Positions 47,089 to 55,871 of a stretch of DNA of 64,000 nucleotides are shown here, piece by piece. Under the pieces are notes generated by a model. It worked only from the letters and a program-made list of their open reading frames with translations, was not told the origin of the DNA and made no database searches. A program made the translations under genes and the position numbers. The DNA lies in the NCBI RefSeq assembly GCF_025685625.1, contig NZ_JAGSYI010000003.1, positions 744,001 through 808,000 on the forward strand. Reading direction: 5' to 3'. The stretch comes from Acidicapsa acidisoli (GTDB lineage Bacteria > Acidobacteriota > Terriglobia > Terriglobales > Acidobacteriaceae). Numbering within the stretch: the first letter of the stretch is position 1; every line of letters starts with the position of its first letter.

Positions 47089-48225
47089 ATGTCGACTGCG
47101 GTTGCTGGAAAGGGACTCGAAGGCATTGTCGCCGCGCACTCGGGTATCTGCTGGATTGACGGTGATGCCGGGATTCTCTCGTATCGCGGCATCGATATTC
47201 ACGAACTCGCGCAGCGTTCAAACTTTGAAGAAACCACGTTTCTGCTCTGGAACGGGCGTTTGCCCAATCAGGCGGAACTGGAGGACTTCAGCGCCCAGTT
47301 GGCCGCGTCGCGGGTGCTCGCCCCTGCCATCCTCCAGTTGCTCAGGAGCTTTCCCGCCAGCGCCACGCCCATGGAAGTGCTCCGCACCGCTGTCTCCGCG
47401 CTCAGCATGTACGATGCCGATGAAAACGATAACCTGCACGACGCCAACGTCCGCAAGAGCTTCCGGCTGACCTCGCAGATCGCCATGATCGTGGCCATCT
47501 ATGACCGCCTGCGCAAAGGCCTGCCCGTCGTCGAGTCCGATCCTTCGCTGAGCCACGCGGCCAACTTCCTGTGGCTGCTCAATGGCGAAAAGCCCACCGA
47601 GACCGCAACCCGTACACTCGACGTCGCGCTGATCCTCCATGCCGACCACGAGTTGAATGCCTCCACCTTTGCCGCCCGCGTCATCGGGTCGACCCTCTCG
47701 GACATTCACTCCGCGGTAACAGGCGCCATCGGCGCACTCAAAGGCCCGCTTCACGGTGGGGCCAACGAAGCCGTGATGCGAATGCTCTTCGCCATCGACA
47801 AAGCAGGCGCGGACCCGGTCGAATACGTTCGCGAGATGCTGGCAGCAAAGAAAAAAATCTCCGGCTTCGGTCATCGCGTCTACAAGACGGAAGACCCGCG
47901 CGCCACGCATCTGCGCCGCATGAGTGAGCAGCTCTCGAAGGACTCAGGAGTCACCAAGTGGTACGACTGGTCGCGAGCGATCGAACTATACATCAACGCA
48001 GAGAAGCGCCTGAACGCCAACGTGGACTTCTACTCCGCGTCCACTTACACCACGCTCGGCATTGATGTGGATCTCTTCACACCGATCTTCGCCGTGAGCC
48101 GCATCGCAGGCTGGGCCGCGCATGTCATCGAGCAGTTGGACGACAACCGCCTGATTCGCCCGCGAGCCGAATACATCGGGCCAATCTATCCAACTCGTTA
48201 CATCCCGCTGTCGGATCGTACGTAG
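47089..48225 (+). CDS. gltA: Citrate synthase
   Basis: A 378-residue enzyme that condenses acetyl-CoA with oxaloacetate in the TCA cycle. It belongs to the short (dimeric-type) citrate synthases: GLEGIVAAHSGICWIDGDAGILSYRGIDI opens it. GPLHGGANEAVM carries the catalytic His222, FGHRVYKTEDPRA the second His, and VDFYSASTYTTLGI the catalytic Asp313. The family includes 2-methylcitrate synthases, which look alike, so the substrate is not certain. ATG at 47089 after GAGCATCG with weak spacing. A 15-bp hairpin 25 nt downstream ends it. The leader upstream is long. Confidence 0.95.
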   Translation: MSTAVAGKGLEGIVAAHSGICWIDGDAGILSYRGIDIHELAQRSNFEETTFLLWNGRLPNQAELEDFSAQLAASRVLAPAILQLLRSFPASATPMEVLRTAVSALSMYDADENDNLHDANVRKSFRLTSQIAMIVAIYDRLRKGLPVVESDPSLSHAANFLWLLNGEKPTETATRTLDVALILHADHELNASTFAARVIGSTLSDIHSAVTGAIGALKGPLHGGANEAVMRMLFAIDKAGADPVEYVREMLAAKKKISGFGHRVYKTEDPRATHLRRMSEQLSKDSGVTKWYDWSRAIELYINAEKRLNANVDFYSASTYTTLGIDVDLFTPIFAVSRIAGWAAHVIEQLDDNRLIRPRAEYIGPIYPTRYIPLSDRT

Positions 48226-48249
48226 GCTCCTGCCACCATGACGCAACCA

Positions 48250-48286
48250 TGCATGACTGGCGGGGATTCTACCCGCCAGTCATGCA
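48250..48286. terminator. Bidirectional hairpin terminator
   Basis: A 15-bp perfect stem: TGCATGACTGGCGGG (48250-48264) pairs with CCCGCCAGTCATGCA (48272-48286) over a 7-nt loop. It separates convergent citrate synthase and the DUF2442 gene. The right arm contains the last codons and stop of the DUF2442 gene. No T-run. Confidence 0.72.
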
Positions 48287-48696
48287 GCCGGCTGTTTCTT
48301 CCGCGGTCTGCCGCCAAGGCTCCCATTCTTCTTTGCCGCTTCGGACTTGGCCTCGCTTCTTGATCGGCCGCCTTTCGCGCCCATCCTTGCAGCCATCCAT
48401 TTTCTCGATCCGAGAAATCCTTCCAGAAGTGCAGGCAGATAAAGATCCGCGTCCAGCTTCGGGAAATGGATGCCAAAGCCGGACGGAGAAACCTCGATCG
48501 GCTCAAGTTCCTCGGGACGAGCAGCTTCCAGGCCCTCGGCATCCCGTGGCGAAAAAGCGATATCCAGCTTCGTATTGAGACGAATCACGACCCGCCCAAT
48601 GCGGCGATCATAACGGGCGCTGATCGCCCGAGGAAGCGATGCCAGGCGTTCCTGCGCCCTCAAGTTTGCCAGATCGATCTGATCCTCAACGTCCAT
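48280..48696 (-). CDS. DUF2442 domain protein
   Basis: A 138-residue protein. Residues about 25-85 match DUF2442: ISARYDRRIGRVVIRLNTKLDIAFSPRDAEGLE, EELEPIEVSPSGFGIHFPKLDADLYLPALLEGFLG. A basic end follows (ARMGAKGGRSRSEAKSEAAKKNGSLGGRPRKKQ), which could bind nucleic acid. DUF2442 genes are often paired with DUF4160 genes and suspected to be toxin-antitoxin-like, but the function is unproven. ATG at 48696 overlaps the end of the upstream DUF4160 remnant by 11 nt. The 3' end lies within a hairpin shared with citrate synthase. Confidence 0.8.
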   Translation of the reverse strand: MDVEDQIDLANLRAQERLASLPRAISARYDRRIGRVVIRLNTKLDIAFSPRDAEGLEAARPEELEPIEVSPSGFGIHFPKLDADLYLPALLEGFLGSRKWMAARMGAKGGRSRSEAKSEAAKKNGSLGGRPRKKQPAA

Positions 48697-48929
48697 GTAT
48701 GCTCTCCCACGCATTACATAAAGTGGCCAGATTGCCATCGAGCATCTCTGCAATTCGCGTCAGTTCCCGGCCAGAAAACCCATAATTCTCGCGCAGTTCA
48801 ACCGGACCGTTCTGACAATTCAATTCAAAAACTGCCTCATGCCCATGCCAATCACATGGACATGGGCTGGCCGGTGATCGTTCGGATAAACAACAATCCG
48901 AAATCCGCCAGCCCTCAAAACGTTGGCAT
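48686..48929 (-). pseudogene. DUF4160 gene with frameshifts
   Basis: The normal DUF4160 pattern is split over reading frames. A start-like MPT at 48929 is in one frame. RAGGFRIVVYPNDHRPAHVHVIGMG, the conserved domain start, is readable from about 48918 in a second. HEAVFELNCQNGPVELRENYGFSGRELTRI, the conserved second half, continues to 48686 in a third. The changes look like one lost base near 48920 (TTTTG) and one lost base near 48838-48849, where GGCATG is repeated. The second half ends normally and overlaps the DUF2442 start by 11 nt. An 83-residue open frame starting at 48937 joins the wrong N-terminus to this second half. Confidence 0.7.
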
Positions 48930-49037
48930 AGAGTCATCCTAACATTAAACCGAAGCGTTTAGGTTATTGTAAACGAAATCTATCCCGGTAGATGAGCGGG
49001 AGCCGGAAATACCAGCTCCCCCAAGTCCAATGACGAT

Positions 49038-49631
49038 CTACATGCCACCGCGGCTGGCGGGTGGAACGATGCCGTTCATGCGCAGATAGACGCACATCTG
49101 GCCGTAGTGATCCATGAGATGTGCAATTCCGAAGGCCGCCATCCCGCCACGGGTTCCGTGCGCAGTCTGCTGGAAGGCATTCTCCGGCGTAATCGTCGCG
49201 ACAAACGCATGCGCATCCGTAAAGGAATCCTTCAGCGCCTTGACGATATCCGCCTTGGTCGTCAGCTTCTCAATGGCCTCGGACCTGGTCTTGCTTTCGG
49301 CCTCGGAGTAATTCGGCCCACCAAAGAAGTAGTAGCCCGCCTCAGCGATATGCTTCACCTGTCCGCCAAAGGTGCGAACGCCCTTGAATTCCCCGGCTCC
49401 GGCAGGGGGCGCAAAGTTATATTTGTCCTCTGGCATAGCCTCGGCGGCATCCACAAATTCCTTCTCCATCCCGGAGAGCAGCTTTTCGTAGACCTGCGCA
49501 GGCGGAATCTGTGTGCCGACGGCGGGCGACGCCGGTTTCGCGGCAGCCTGAGCCATCGCAACGTGAGAAGTCGCAGCCAGCAAACAACAGCCAAAGAGCG
49601 AAGCAGCAAAGAAACGAGACGAGATACGCAT
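49038..49631 (-). CDS. Exported DinB-like protein
   Basis: A 197-residue protein with a signal peptide (MRISSRFFAASLFGCCLLAATSHVAMA). The mature part has DinB-superfamily helices: AQVYEKLLSGMEKEFVDAAEAMPEDKYNFAPPAG, TFGGQVKHIAEAGYYFF, and GIAHLMDHYGQMCVYLRMNGIVPP, with candidate metal histidines in VKHIAEA, LMDHYGQ and IAHLM. DinB-fold proteins include thiol-dependent S-transferases (bacillithiol or mycothiol), which fits a bacillithiol producer, but the exported location is unusual. The ATG at 49631 is preferred to one 30 nt earlier because it begins a clean signal peptide. Single gene. Confidence 0.83.
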   Translation of the reverse strand: MRISSRFFAASLFGCCLLAATSHVAMAQAAAKPASPAVGTQIPPAQVYEKLLSGMEKEFVDAAEAMPEDKYNFAPPAGAGEFKGVRTFGGQVKHIAEAGYYFFGGPNYSEAESKTRSEAIEKLTTKADIVKALKDSFTDAHAFVATITPENAFQQTAHGTRGGMAAFGIAHLMDHYGQMCVYLRMNGIVPPASRGGM

Positions 49632-49853
49632 CCGAACAACCCTCCGCGCGGCGCAAATCAACGTTCAGGCCGCGCAATGAATGTACCAGCAGCCCAATGC
49701 GGATTGCCAACCAAAGATCGATAAATCGGAAGGCCAGCTTCCATCCACATTCCCTTTTCCGCCATCAGCCCGTCAGAATCGTCGTTTCAGTCCACTTCCG
49801 TTTCCGTCGAAGACAAACTCTACGTACAATGACAAAATAAGGAGAATTTTGCC

Positions 49854-51014
49854 ATGCGCCGAGTCTATATGGACGCCAATGCCACCACACCCCTTTTACC
49901 GGAGGTGGTGGAGGCCATGCGCCCCTATTGGATGGAGCACTACGGCAACGCCTCTTCGATCCACCAACAGGGGCAGCGCGCCCGCACCGCCGTCGACCAG
50001 GCCCGCGAAACGCTCGCCGAGTTCTTCGGCTGTCACGCCGCCGAAGTGGTCTTCACCTCTGGCGGTACGGAAGGCGACAATACCGCCCTCTTTGGCCTCC
50101 TGCACCCCGGCGACCACCTCATCACGACTTCCATCGAGCATTCCGCCGTACTTGCCGCCGCCGACCGCCTGGCGCACGATGGAATCGCGACCACCAAGGT
50201 CGACCCGCGTCCCGACGGCCTCATCGACCCGATGGATGTCCTGCGCGCCATCCGCCCGGAAACCCGCTTAATCAGCGTCATGCTCGCCAACAACGAAACC
50301 GGCGTCGTCCAGCCTGTCGAAGAGATTGGCCGCATCGCCGCGCAGACCGGCGTTTTCTTCCACATCGACGCCGTGCAGGGCGCAGGCAAGATTCCTATCG
50401 ACGTAAACCGCATCGGCTGCCATGTTCTGACGATCAGCGGCCACAAGATGTACGCCCCCAAGGGCATTGGCGCAATGTACGTGCGCAAGGGCACGCCGCT
50501 CGATCCGCTCATGGTCGGTGGCAGCCACGAGCGCCGCCGCCGCGCCGGAACAGAAAACGTACCCGCCATCGTGGCGCTCGGCAAGGCCGCCGAACTGGCC
50601 ATGCACAGCCTCGAAACCGGCGCAATGCACCGGCTCGCAGGCCTGCGCGACCGGCTCGAGAACGGGATTCTCGCGCAAATCCCAGGCACCGGCGTAAATG
50701 GCAGTGGAACTCCCCGCGCCGCGAACACATCCAATATATGGTTCGACCAGTTAGAGGGTGAGGCGTTGGTGATCGCACTAGATCTGAAGGGTTTGGCTGT
50801 TTCCGGCGGCTCCGCGTGCCACTCCGGCGCGACCGAACCGTCTCATGTGCTCATGGCCATGGGCCTGGACAAAACCCGCGCCCGCGCCAGCCTGCGCTTC
50901 AGCCTGCTGAAGACCGCAACTGAGGAAGACATCGATTACGCCCTCGAAGTAGTTCCCGCAGCAGTTGGACGCCTTCGTGAACTCGCCCCCGAGCTGGCCG
51001 GAACCGCAGGTTAG
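49854..51014 (+). CDS. Cysteine desulfurase (NifS/IscS-like)
   Basis: A 386-residue PLP enzyme that takes sulfur from cysteine as a persulfide. RRVYMDANATTPLLPEV opens the fold. SGGTEGDNTALFG binds PLP phosphate. SGHKMYAPKGIG holds the PLP lysine (Lys198). The loop GGSACHSGATEPSHVL has the catalytic Cys322. This is the short-loop IscS/NifS class. It is followed after 3 nt by mnmA, so the persulfide sulfur probably passes to MnmA for tRNA thiolation, although Fe-S assembly is also possible. The ATG is preceded by AAGGAGA. Confidence 0.94.
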   Translation: MRRVYMDANATTPLLPEVVEAMRPYWMEHYGNASSIHQQGQRARTAVDQARETLAEFFGCHAAEVVFTSGGTEGDNTALFGLLHPGDHLITTSIEHSAVLAAADRLAHDGIATTKVDPRPDGLIDPMDVLRAIRPETRLISVMLANNETGVVQPVEEIGRIAAQTGVFFHIDAVQGAGKIPIDVNRIGCHVLTISGHKMYAPKGIGAMYVRKGTPLDPLMVGGSHERRRRAGTENVPAIVALGKAAELAMHSLETGAMHRLAGLRDRLENGILAQIPGTGVNGSGTPRAANTSNIWFDQLEGEALVIALDLKGLAVSGGSACHSGATEPSHVLMAMGLDKTRARASLRFSLLKTATEEDIDYALEVVPAAVGRLRELAPELAGTAG

Positions 51015-51017
51015 CTC

Positions 51018-52184
51018 ATGGCAACGACAACTGAAACCGAAACCTTAACCGGCGGTAAGGCCCAGTCCGGAACCATCGCAGTCGCCATGTCTGGCGGCGT
51101 CGACTCCTCGACCGTTGCAGCCATGCTGCGCTCTGAAGGAGCCGACGTCATCGGCCTGACCCTCCAGCTCTGGGACCAGAACCGCCTCGCCGGAAAGCCC
51201 GGCGTCCCCGAAGCTCCGAAGACCGGCCGCTGCTGCTCTCTGGACGATGTCTACGACGCCCGCCGCGTGGCCGAAACGCTGGGCATCCCTTATTACGTCG
51301 TCAATCAGCAGGAACGCTTCGAGCACGACGTCGTGCAGCCGTTCGTCAACGACTACCTTGCCGGACGCACGCCCATCCCCTGCTCGCTCTGCAACAACCA
51401 CCTCAAGTTCGACCAGCTTCTCCGCACCGCGCGCCAGATCGGCGCCGAGCGCATCGCCACCGGCCATTACGCACGCAACGAGTACGATCCTGCACGCAGT
51501 CGCTGGATTCTCAAGCGCCCCGCCGACCTCGCCAAGGACCAGACCTGGTTTCTCTTTGGCCTCACCCAGGATCAGTTGGCGCACACACTCTTCCCGCTCG
51601 GTCATCTGACCAAGCCCGAGGTTCGCGAGATTGCGCGTGAAAGCCACCTCACCCTCGCCGACAAGCCCGACTCGCAGGAGATCTGCTTCATCCCCGGCGG
51701 CAATTACAAGCAATTCATCGCCAACTATCTAGAAGAGCAAGGCCGCGAACTGCCAGACTCATCCGGCGAACTCGTAACCACCGCCGGCACACCGCTCGGC
51801 CATCATGAAGGCATCCACAACTTCACCATCGGCCAGCGCAAGGGCTTAGGCGTCACCTCGCCCAATCCGCTCTACGTTCTCCAGATCGACGCCGCCAGCC
51901 GCAACGTCACCGTCGGCCCGGAGTCGGAGCTGAACCGGAACAGCTTCACCTGCACCCGCGCCAACTGGATCAGCATCGCCGCCCTCGACGCCCCGATGCG
52001 CGTTCAGGCCCGCATCCGCCACAGCCAGAGCCCCGCTCCCGCCAGCATTGAACCAACGATCACACCGGACGGCATCGAGGGCGTCCTCGTCACTTTCGAC
52101 GAGCCCCAGCGCGCCGTCACGCCCGGTCACTCGGCCGTCTTCTACAACGGCGACGAAGTCGTAGGCGGCGCCTGGATCATCTAG
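51018..52184 (+). CDS. mnmA: tRNA-specific 2-thiouridylase MnmA
   Basis: A 388-residue enzyme that makes s2U34 in Lys, Glu and Gln tRNAs. The PP-loop SGGVDSS is at 25-31. Catalytic cysteines are Cys125 in [12 protein letters not shown] and Cys223 in [22 protein letters not shown] and [15 protein letters not shown] are typical. The C-terminal beta-barrel region has GPESELNR and [26 protein letters not shown]. The tail of the enzyme is complete. The start lies 3 nt after the desulfurase stop, making an operon that couples sulfur donor and acceptor. Confidence 0.96.
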   Translation: MATTTETETLTGGKAQSGTIAVAMSGGVDSSTVAAMLRSEGADVIGLTLQLWDQNRLAGKPGVPEAPKTGRCCSLDDVYDARRVAETLGIPYYVVNQQERFEHDVVQPFVNDYLAGRTPIPCSLCNNHLKFDQLLRTARQIGAERIATGHYARNEYDPARSRWILKRPADLAKDQTWFLFGLTQDQLAHTLFPLGHLTKPEVREIARESHLTLADKPDSQEICFIPGGNYKQFIANYLEEQGRELPDSSGELVTTAGTPLGHHEGIHNFTIGQRKGLGVTSPNPLYVLQIDAASRNVTVGPESELNRNSFTCTRANWISIAALDAPMRVQARIRHSQSPAPASIEPTITPDGIEGVLVTFDEPQRAVTPGHSAVFYNGDEVVGGAWII

Positions 52185-52255
52185 TCCTCTCTTAAGTACC
52201 CTCGAAAATCCTCCAAATCCATCGCCTTCGCAGGAACAGGCAAATTCGCCTTCAA

Positions 52256-52315
52256 ATACTTAAGTTTTTACTTGACAATAGGAAACTTCAGCGCATACTT
52301 AAGCGTGTACTTTAC
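52256..52315 (+). promoter_or_regulatory. Promoter with repeated ATACTTAAG operator
   Basis: ATACTTAAG-N5-ACTT occurs at 52256-52276 and again at 52295-52315, 39 nt apart. Between them TTGACA (52272-52277) sits 17-18 nt before ATACTT/TACTTA (52295-52301), which reads as a -35 and -10. The second repeat covers the -10, as a repressor site would. The ArsR-type regulator encoded two genes later is the natural binding protein. Confidence 0.6.
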
Positions 52316-52335
52316 TATTTGACCCGGAGGATACG

Positions 52336-52830
52336 ATGGAAACCATGCAACAGCCGACCGTCAACCACTCGACCTTCACTCTCGAACGCAGCTTTCCCGC
52401 CTCGCCAGAGCGCGTCTTCTCCGCCTTCTCCGACCCGGCCAAGAAAATCCGATGGTATGCCGACGGCCGCACCATGGAGGTTTTGGAATTCACCATGGAC
52501 TTCCGCGTCGGGGGCAAAGACTGCACCCGCTATCAGACACCGGCCGACAGTCCTCTCCAAGGCGTGATCCTTCGCTACGACACAACGTACCTTGAGATCC
52601 AGCCCAACCGCCGCATCGTGATCGCCTACACAATCGGGCGCGAAACGGTCGGTGCTAATCGCCCATTTTCGGCTTCCCTAGCCACTTTCGAGTTGATGCC
52701 AAGCGATGCGGGCACCGACATTCTCTTCACCGAACAAGCGGCCTTCTTCGAGAACTCGGACGGACCGGAGATGCGCAAAATGGGCTGGACCAGCCTTCTC
52801 AATAAGCTGGCTGAGTCATTGGCCAAGTAG
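52336..52830 (+). CDS. SRPBCC (AHSA1-like) protein
   Basis: A 164-residue START/Bet-v1-fold protein of the AHSA1-like group: FTLERSFPASPERVFSAFSDPAKKIRWYADG at the start, then EFTMDFRVGGKDCTRYQTP, TYLEIQPNRRIVIAYTI, and a C-terminal GPEMRKMGWTSLLNKLAESL helix. These small proteins bind hydrophobic ligands or act with ArsR-type regulators; many are encoded beside one, as here. GGAGG lies 5 nt before the ATG. Its stop overlaps the regulator start by one base. A second in-frame ATG four codons later is possible. Ligand unknown. Confidence 0.9.
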   Translation: METMQQPTVNHSTFTLERSFPASPERVFSAFSDPAKKIRWYADGRTMEVLEFTMDFRVGGKDCTRYQTPADSPLQGVILRYDTTYLEIQPNRRIVIAYTIGRETVGANRPFSASLATFELMPSDAGTDILFTEQAAFFENSDGPEMRKMGWTSLLNKLAESLAK

Positions 52831-53210
52831 TGCCCGCTCCAACCTCATTTCCTGCCGGGTCGACACCTCCGAATGGAGTGCCCGACAACATCCACCGCAT
52901 CTTCCATGCGCTCGGCGACCCCACGCGCCGGGCGCTGGTAGAGAGGCTGAGCGAAGCGCCGGTCACCGTGTCGCAATTAGCCGAGCCGCTGGCCATGACG
53001 CTGGCGGCCGTGGTGCAACATTTGCAGATTCTTGAAGAAAGCGGGCTTGTGCGCACCGAAAAAGTTGGCCGCGTGCGCACCTGTCGAATCGAACCGAAAG
53101 GATTTTCTGTGATGGAACAATGGATTCGGGACCGCCGCACAACATGGGAGCGCCGATTCGACCGGCTGGGCGAATTCCTCGCCGAGACAGTTGAGTCGCC
53201 AGACGAATAG
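52830..53210 (+). CDS. ArsR-family transcription regulator
   Basis: A 126-residue winged-helix repressor. HRIFHALGDPTRRALVERLSEAPVTVSQLAEPLAMTLAAVVQHLQILEESGLVRTEKVGRVRTCRIEPKG is the DNA-binding domain; the recognition helix is around LAAVVQHLQIL. It lacks the CxCxxC metal site of arsenic sensors, so it likely responds to something else. The GTG start overlaps the stop of the SRPBCC gene (frame change over one base). Together they form a regulator plus ligand-binding-like protein operon, probably self-regulated from the ATACTTAAG repeats at 52256-52315. Confidence 0.92.
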   Translation: MPAPTSFPAGSTPPNGVPDNIHRIFHALGDPTRRALVERLSEAPVTVSQLAEPLAMTLAAVVQHLQILEESGLVRTEKVGRVRTCRIEPKGFSVMEQWIRDRRTTWERRFDRLGEFLAETVESPDE

Positions 53211-53217
53211 AACCGGG

Positions 53218-54327
53218 CTACTGCTGCACCGCCCATGCCAGCCCATCCGGTTCGCCGCCAGCATCAATGTGGCCGGTGACTTCGAGCGTCTTCAGATCCA
53301 GCACCGCGACATAGTTGTCCGGCCCGCAGGAAATGAACGCCCGTGCCCCATCCGGCTGCATTAGGATCCCCGCCGCACCGTGGCCGATCTTCACGCGTTT
53401 CACCTCTTTTCGGCTGGACGTGTCGTAAATGACGAGATCCGCGTCTCTGAGGCTGGAGATAAGCGCAAGCTTGCCATCCGTGGTGAATTTGAGCCGGTTG
53501 GCGCCGAAGACTTTGGCAGGCAGCGTCGCCACAACCTTCTTGCCTGGAATATCTACGATGGAGATCGTGCCATCCTGCGCGTCCGCAGTCCAAAGCTCGC
53601 GCCCATCCGGCGAAACATCGAAACCCTCATCACCCTTGCCGACCGGAATGACGGTCTGAGTCCAGTCCATCTGAGGCGGCCCGTTCATTCCAGGCCCAAG
53701 TCCAGGTCCTCCCGGTCCACCATTCGCGGCGCCCGGCCCATGCTGCATCTTCGGCGGCGGAGGCGGAGCCATCGGCGGACGGGCAGTCTTCTCCAGAATG
53801 CTGACCGTGGCCGAGGCGACGTTGGTGGTGTAAATCTGCTTCTGATCCGCCGTGACATAGATCATGTGCGTCCGATTCTGGCCGGTACCCATGATCCAGT
53901 CAATCTTGCCGGAAGCAGGGTCGTAGCTCCCGATAGCCTTAGCGCCCTCCGCCGTAAACCACAGCTTCCCGCCAACAAATGTCAGGCCGTGCGGCCCATT
54001 CAACGCGCCCAGATCAATATCCGGCAGCGCCTTCTGACCTACAAGGTCGATCACGGAGAGCACATGAAATGCGCCTCCGCCATAAATCGAAACGTATGCC
54101 GTCTTACCATCCGAAGAGGCGATGACTTCGTGGGGATCCTGTCCCACGGGTGCGTGGGCAATCACCTTTAAGGTCGCTGGGTCAACAATGGAGAGGGCGT
54201 GGTCGTGCTTCGAAAGCACCAGCAGTGACTGCTGCGGCGTGGTTTGCGCGATAGCAGGTTGCATTGCCGTCAGTGAGAACGCCAATACAACGCCGCCTGG
54301 AAGGAAACACCTGAATCCTGCTGGCAA
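53218..54327 (-). CDS. Secreted YncE-like beta-propeller with Pro/Gly insert
   Basis: A 369-residue protein with a signal peptide (FLPGGVVLAFSLTAMQPAIAQ). Propeller blades follow: LLVLSKHDHALSIVDPATLKVIA, VIASSDGKTAYVSIYGG, HGLTFVGGKLWFTAEG, MIYVTADQKQIYTTNVA, GFDVSPDGRELWTADAQDG and LKFTTDGKLALISSLRD. A Pro/Gly-rich loop (about 187-226, with APPPPPKMQHGPG) interrupts two blades. Role is likely extracytoplasmic scaffolding or carrier; no ligand motif is visible. TTG at 54327 follows GGGAG with good spacing. The gene ends 7 nt from the convergent ArsR gene with no hairpin between. Confidence 0.8.
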   Translation of the reverse strand: MPAGFRCFLPGGVVLAFSLTAMQPAIAQTTPQQSLLVLSKHDHALSIVDPATLKVIAHAPVGQDPHEVIASSDGKTAYVSIYGGGAFHVLSVIDLVGQKALPDIDLGALNGPHGLTFVGGKLWFTAEGAKAIGSYDPASGKIDWIMGTGQNRTHMIYVTADQKQIYTTNVASATVSILEKTARPPMAPPPPPKMQHGPGAANGGPGGPGLGPGMNGPPQMDWTQTVIPVGKGDEGFDVSPDGRELWTADAQDGTISIVDIPGKKVVATLPAKVFGANRLKFTTDGKLALISSLRDADLVIYDTSSRKEVKRVKIGHGAAGILMQPDGARAFISCGPDNYVAVLDLKTLEVTGHIDAGGEPDGLAWAVQQ

Positions 54328-54439
54328 GATGATCTCCCTTGAATGACAATCGGAATATTACCCGATTAGACGCCCAATGCGAATCCGGAGCGACCGTCAC
54401 TCATGAAATTGTCATCGGAGGACATTTTCGGATTCCAGC

Positions 54440-54952
54440 TCAGATTCCAGCGCCATCCTGTCCATTCGAAGGCTCGGATTTACGGCGGGGAACATCCGAA
54501 CGATACGTTTCAATGACAGCCTTTATCGCCGCCAGTACTCCATTGACCTGGCGCACCGGTGCGGCTACGGTTGCCTCGACTACCGCTCCTGCACGGTCCA
54601 CGGCATTCAGGCCATTCGTCAACATCTCGTCCAGCCGCTCAGTCTGGCGACTGACGCGTTGCATAATCTCCGCTGCGGAGAAACTGACCCCCCGTGTCTC
54701 TTTCTTCAAACTCGCCGTCAATTCAGCGAGGTCGGCGGAAACAGTGATGATTTGCGGACTGATACGCTCCACCAGTTCCCGCGTTGAATGCACCATTGGC
54801 AGAACGGTCGCCTTCAGATCCTCAGCCGTCTGCGCTGCGGATTGAGCTGTCTTACGCAACGAAATAAAAATCGCGAAGAGCACACAAGCCTGCAGCAGAA
54901 CTGCCACGCCCGTGAATGCGACGAAGACGATCAGAATTGTTTCGGTATTCAT
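54440..54952 (-). CDS. DUF948-like membrane protein
   Basis: A 170-residue protein. One N-terminal membrane helix (ILIVFVAFTGVAVLLQACVLFAIFISL) is followed by a long helical region (about 33-130) with heptads, such as AEDLKATVLPMVHSTRELVERISPQI and SRQTERLDEMLTNGLNAVDRA. The end is basic and Pro/Ser-rich. It resembles DUF948 general stress proteins; these are often next to YtxH proteins, as here. Function unknown, possibly envelope stress. ATG at 54952 is taken as the start, as upstream sequence in the frame runs to 55189 without a signal. Confidence 0.78.
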   Translation of the reverse strand: MNTETILIVFVAFTGVAVLLQACVLFAIFISLRKTAQSAAQTAEDLKATVLPMVHSTRELVERISPQIITVSADLAELTASLKKETRGVSFSAAEIMQRVSRQTERLDEMLTNGLNAVDRAGAVVEATVAAPVRQVNGVLAAIKAVIETYRSDVPRRKSEPSNGQDGAGI

Positions 54953-55112
54953 CGGGATGGTCTCGCTGAATCGACGGCCAGACGGAGTTCTTCCTCCGGT
55001 CGGCAATAAAAATGTACAGGATGCCGTGTTGACGCGGCATCCTGAACATGAATGAGGAACAATTCCGAAGAGAGTTCGCTCAGGACGGAGAGATCGGAAT
55101 TGGAAACCGGCG

Positions 55113-55508
55113 CTAGGAGATTGGTCCTTCGCCCGGAGCCGCAGTTGTCTCCTGATAGGCATGACGGCCTGCATCAACGGCAGCCGCAACCTTCACAGTC
55201 TGATCGTTAACGAAACCCTTGCCGCGATCCACGAAGTCTTCCCACTGGGCGCGCCCGCGCTCCACGACTTCCTTGCCTCGCTGAACATATTCGACGGCCT
55301 GGCCCTTGCCACGCTCGACGAGAACGTTCGCCTGGTCTGCCACTTCACGCGCCCTAACACGCACATACTCCGTGCCGTCCTTGGCAGTAGCTGCTATATC
55401 CTCGCGGGTCTCACGACCGCTCTTCGGCGCATACAAAATGCCAACCAGTGCGCCAATCCCAAGACCTGCAAGGAACCATCCAAATGCCTGCTGATTATCC
55501 GTTGCCAT
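55113..55508 (-). CDS. YtxH domain protein
   Basis: A 131-residue protein. FGWFLAGLGIGALVGILYAPKSGRETRED is the YtxH motif: one glycine-rich membrane segment followed by APKSGRETR. The rest is amphipathic helix (VRVRAREVADQANVLVERGKGQAVEYVQRGKEVVERGRAQWEDFVDRG) with repeated RGK/RGR steps. It is known as a stress-induced family in Firmicutes and acidobacteria; mechanism unknown. GGAGTTTC before the ATG offers a ribosome site. It lies upstream of the DUF948-like gene on the same strand, giving a plausible two-gene unit. Confidence 0.85.
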   Translation of the reverse strand: MATDNQQAFGWFLAGLGIGALVGILYAPKSGRETREDIAATAKDGTEYVRVRAREVADQANVLVERGKGQAVEYVQRGKEVVERGRAQWEDFVDRGKGFVNDQTVKVAAAVDAGRHAYQETTAAPGEGPIS

Positions 55509-55806
55509 GAAGGAAACTCCTTTCGCAAAACCTGAAGTAGGACTGAGACTAAAATCCCGCGAGTGCAGGAAGCTTTTTCACTGCGCTCAGCCAGTGTAGA
55601 TCAATTCCCTTCCCTTACTCACCTCCATTGGACGCGATGTTGCGAGTCCATGTTGCCCTGTTATGCTCAATTGCTGTGATCCAGTCCAGAATTTGAGCAA
55701 GTTGGTGCTGTTTCAGTGGATTTCCCGCGCTGCTGCGATAGCAGCCGTTCCGATCCGCTTCCAGGGATGCAAGCGACTGTGTGCAATAAACTTCCTCGGA
55801 AAACAG

Positions 55807-55837
55807 GGAAGGCCATCCCGTCCTGCGATGGCCTTCC
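55807..55837 (-). terminator. Hairpin after the S53 protease gene
   Basis: GGAAGGCCATC (55807-55817) pairs with GATGGCCTTCC (55827-55837) around a 9-nt loop. It lies 35 nt after the protease stop on the minus strand, followed there by CTGTTTTCC. The rest of 55509-55871 holds nothing recognised. Confidence 0.65.
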
Positions 55838-55871
55838 TATCTGAAGATGATTGGTTACCGTCTCGGAAGAC

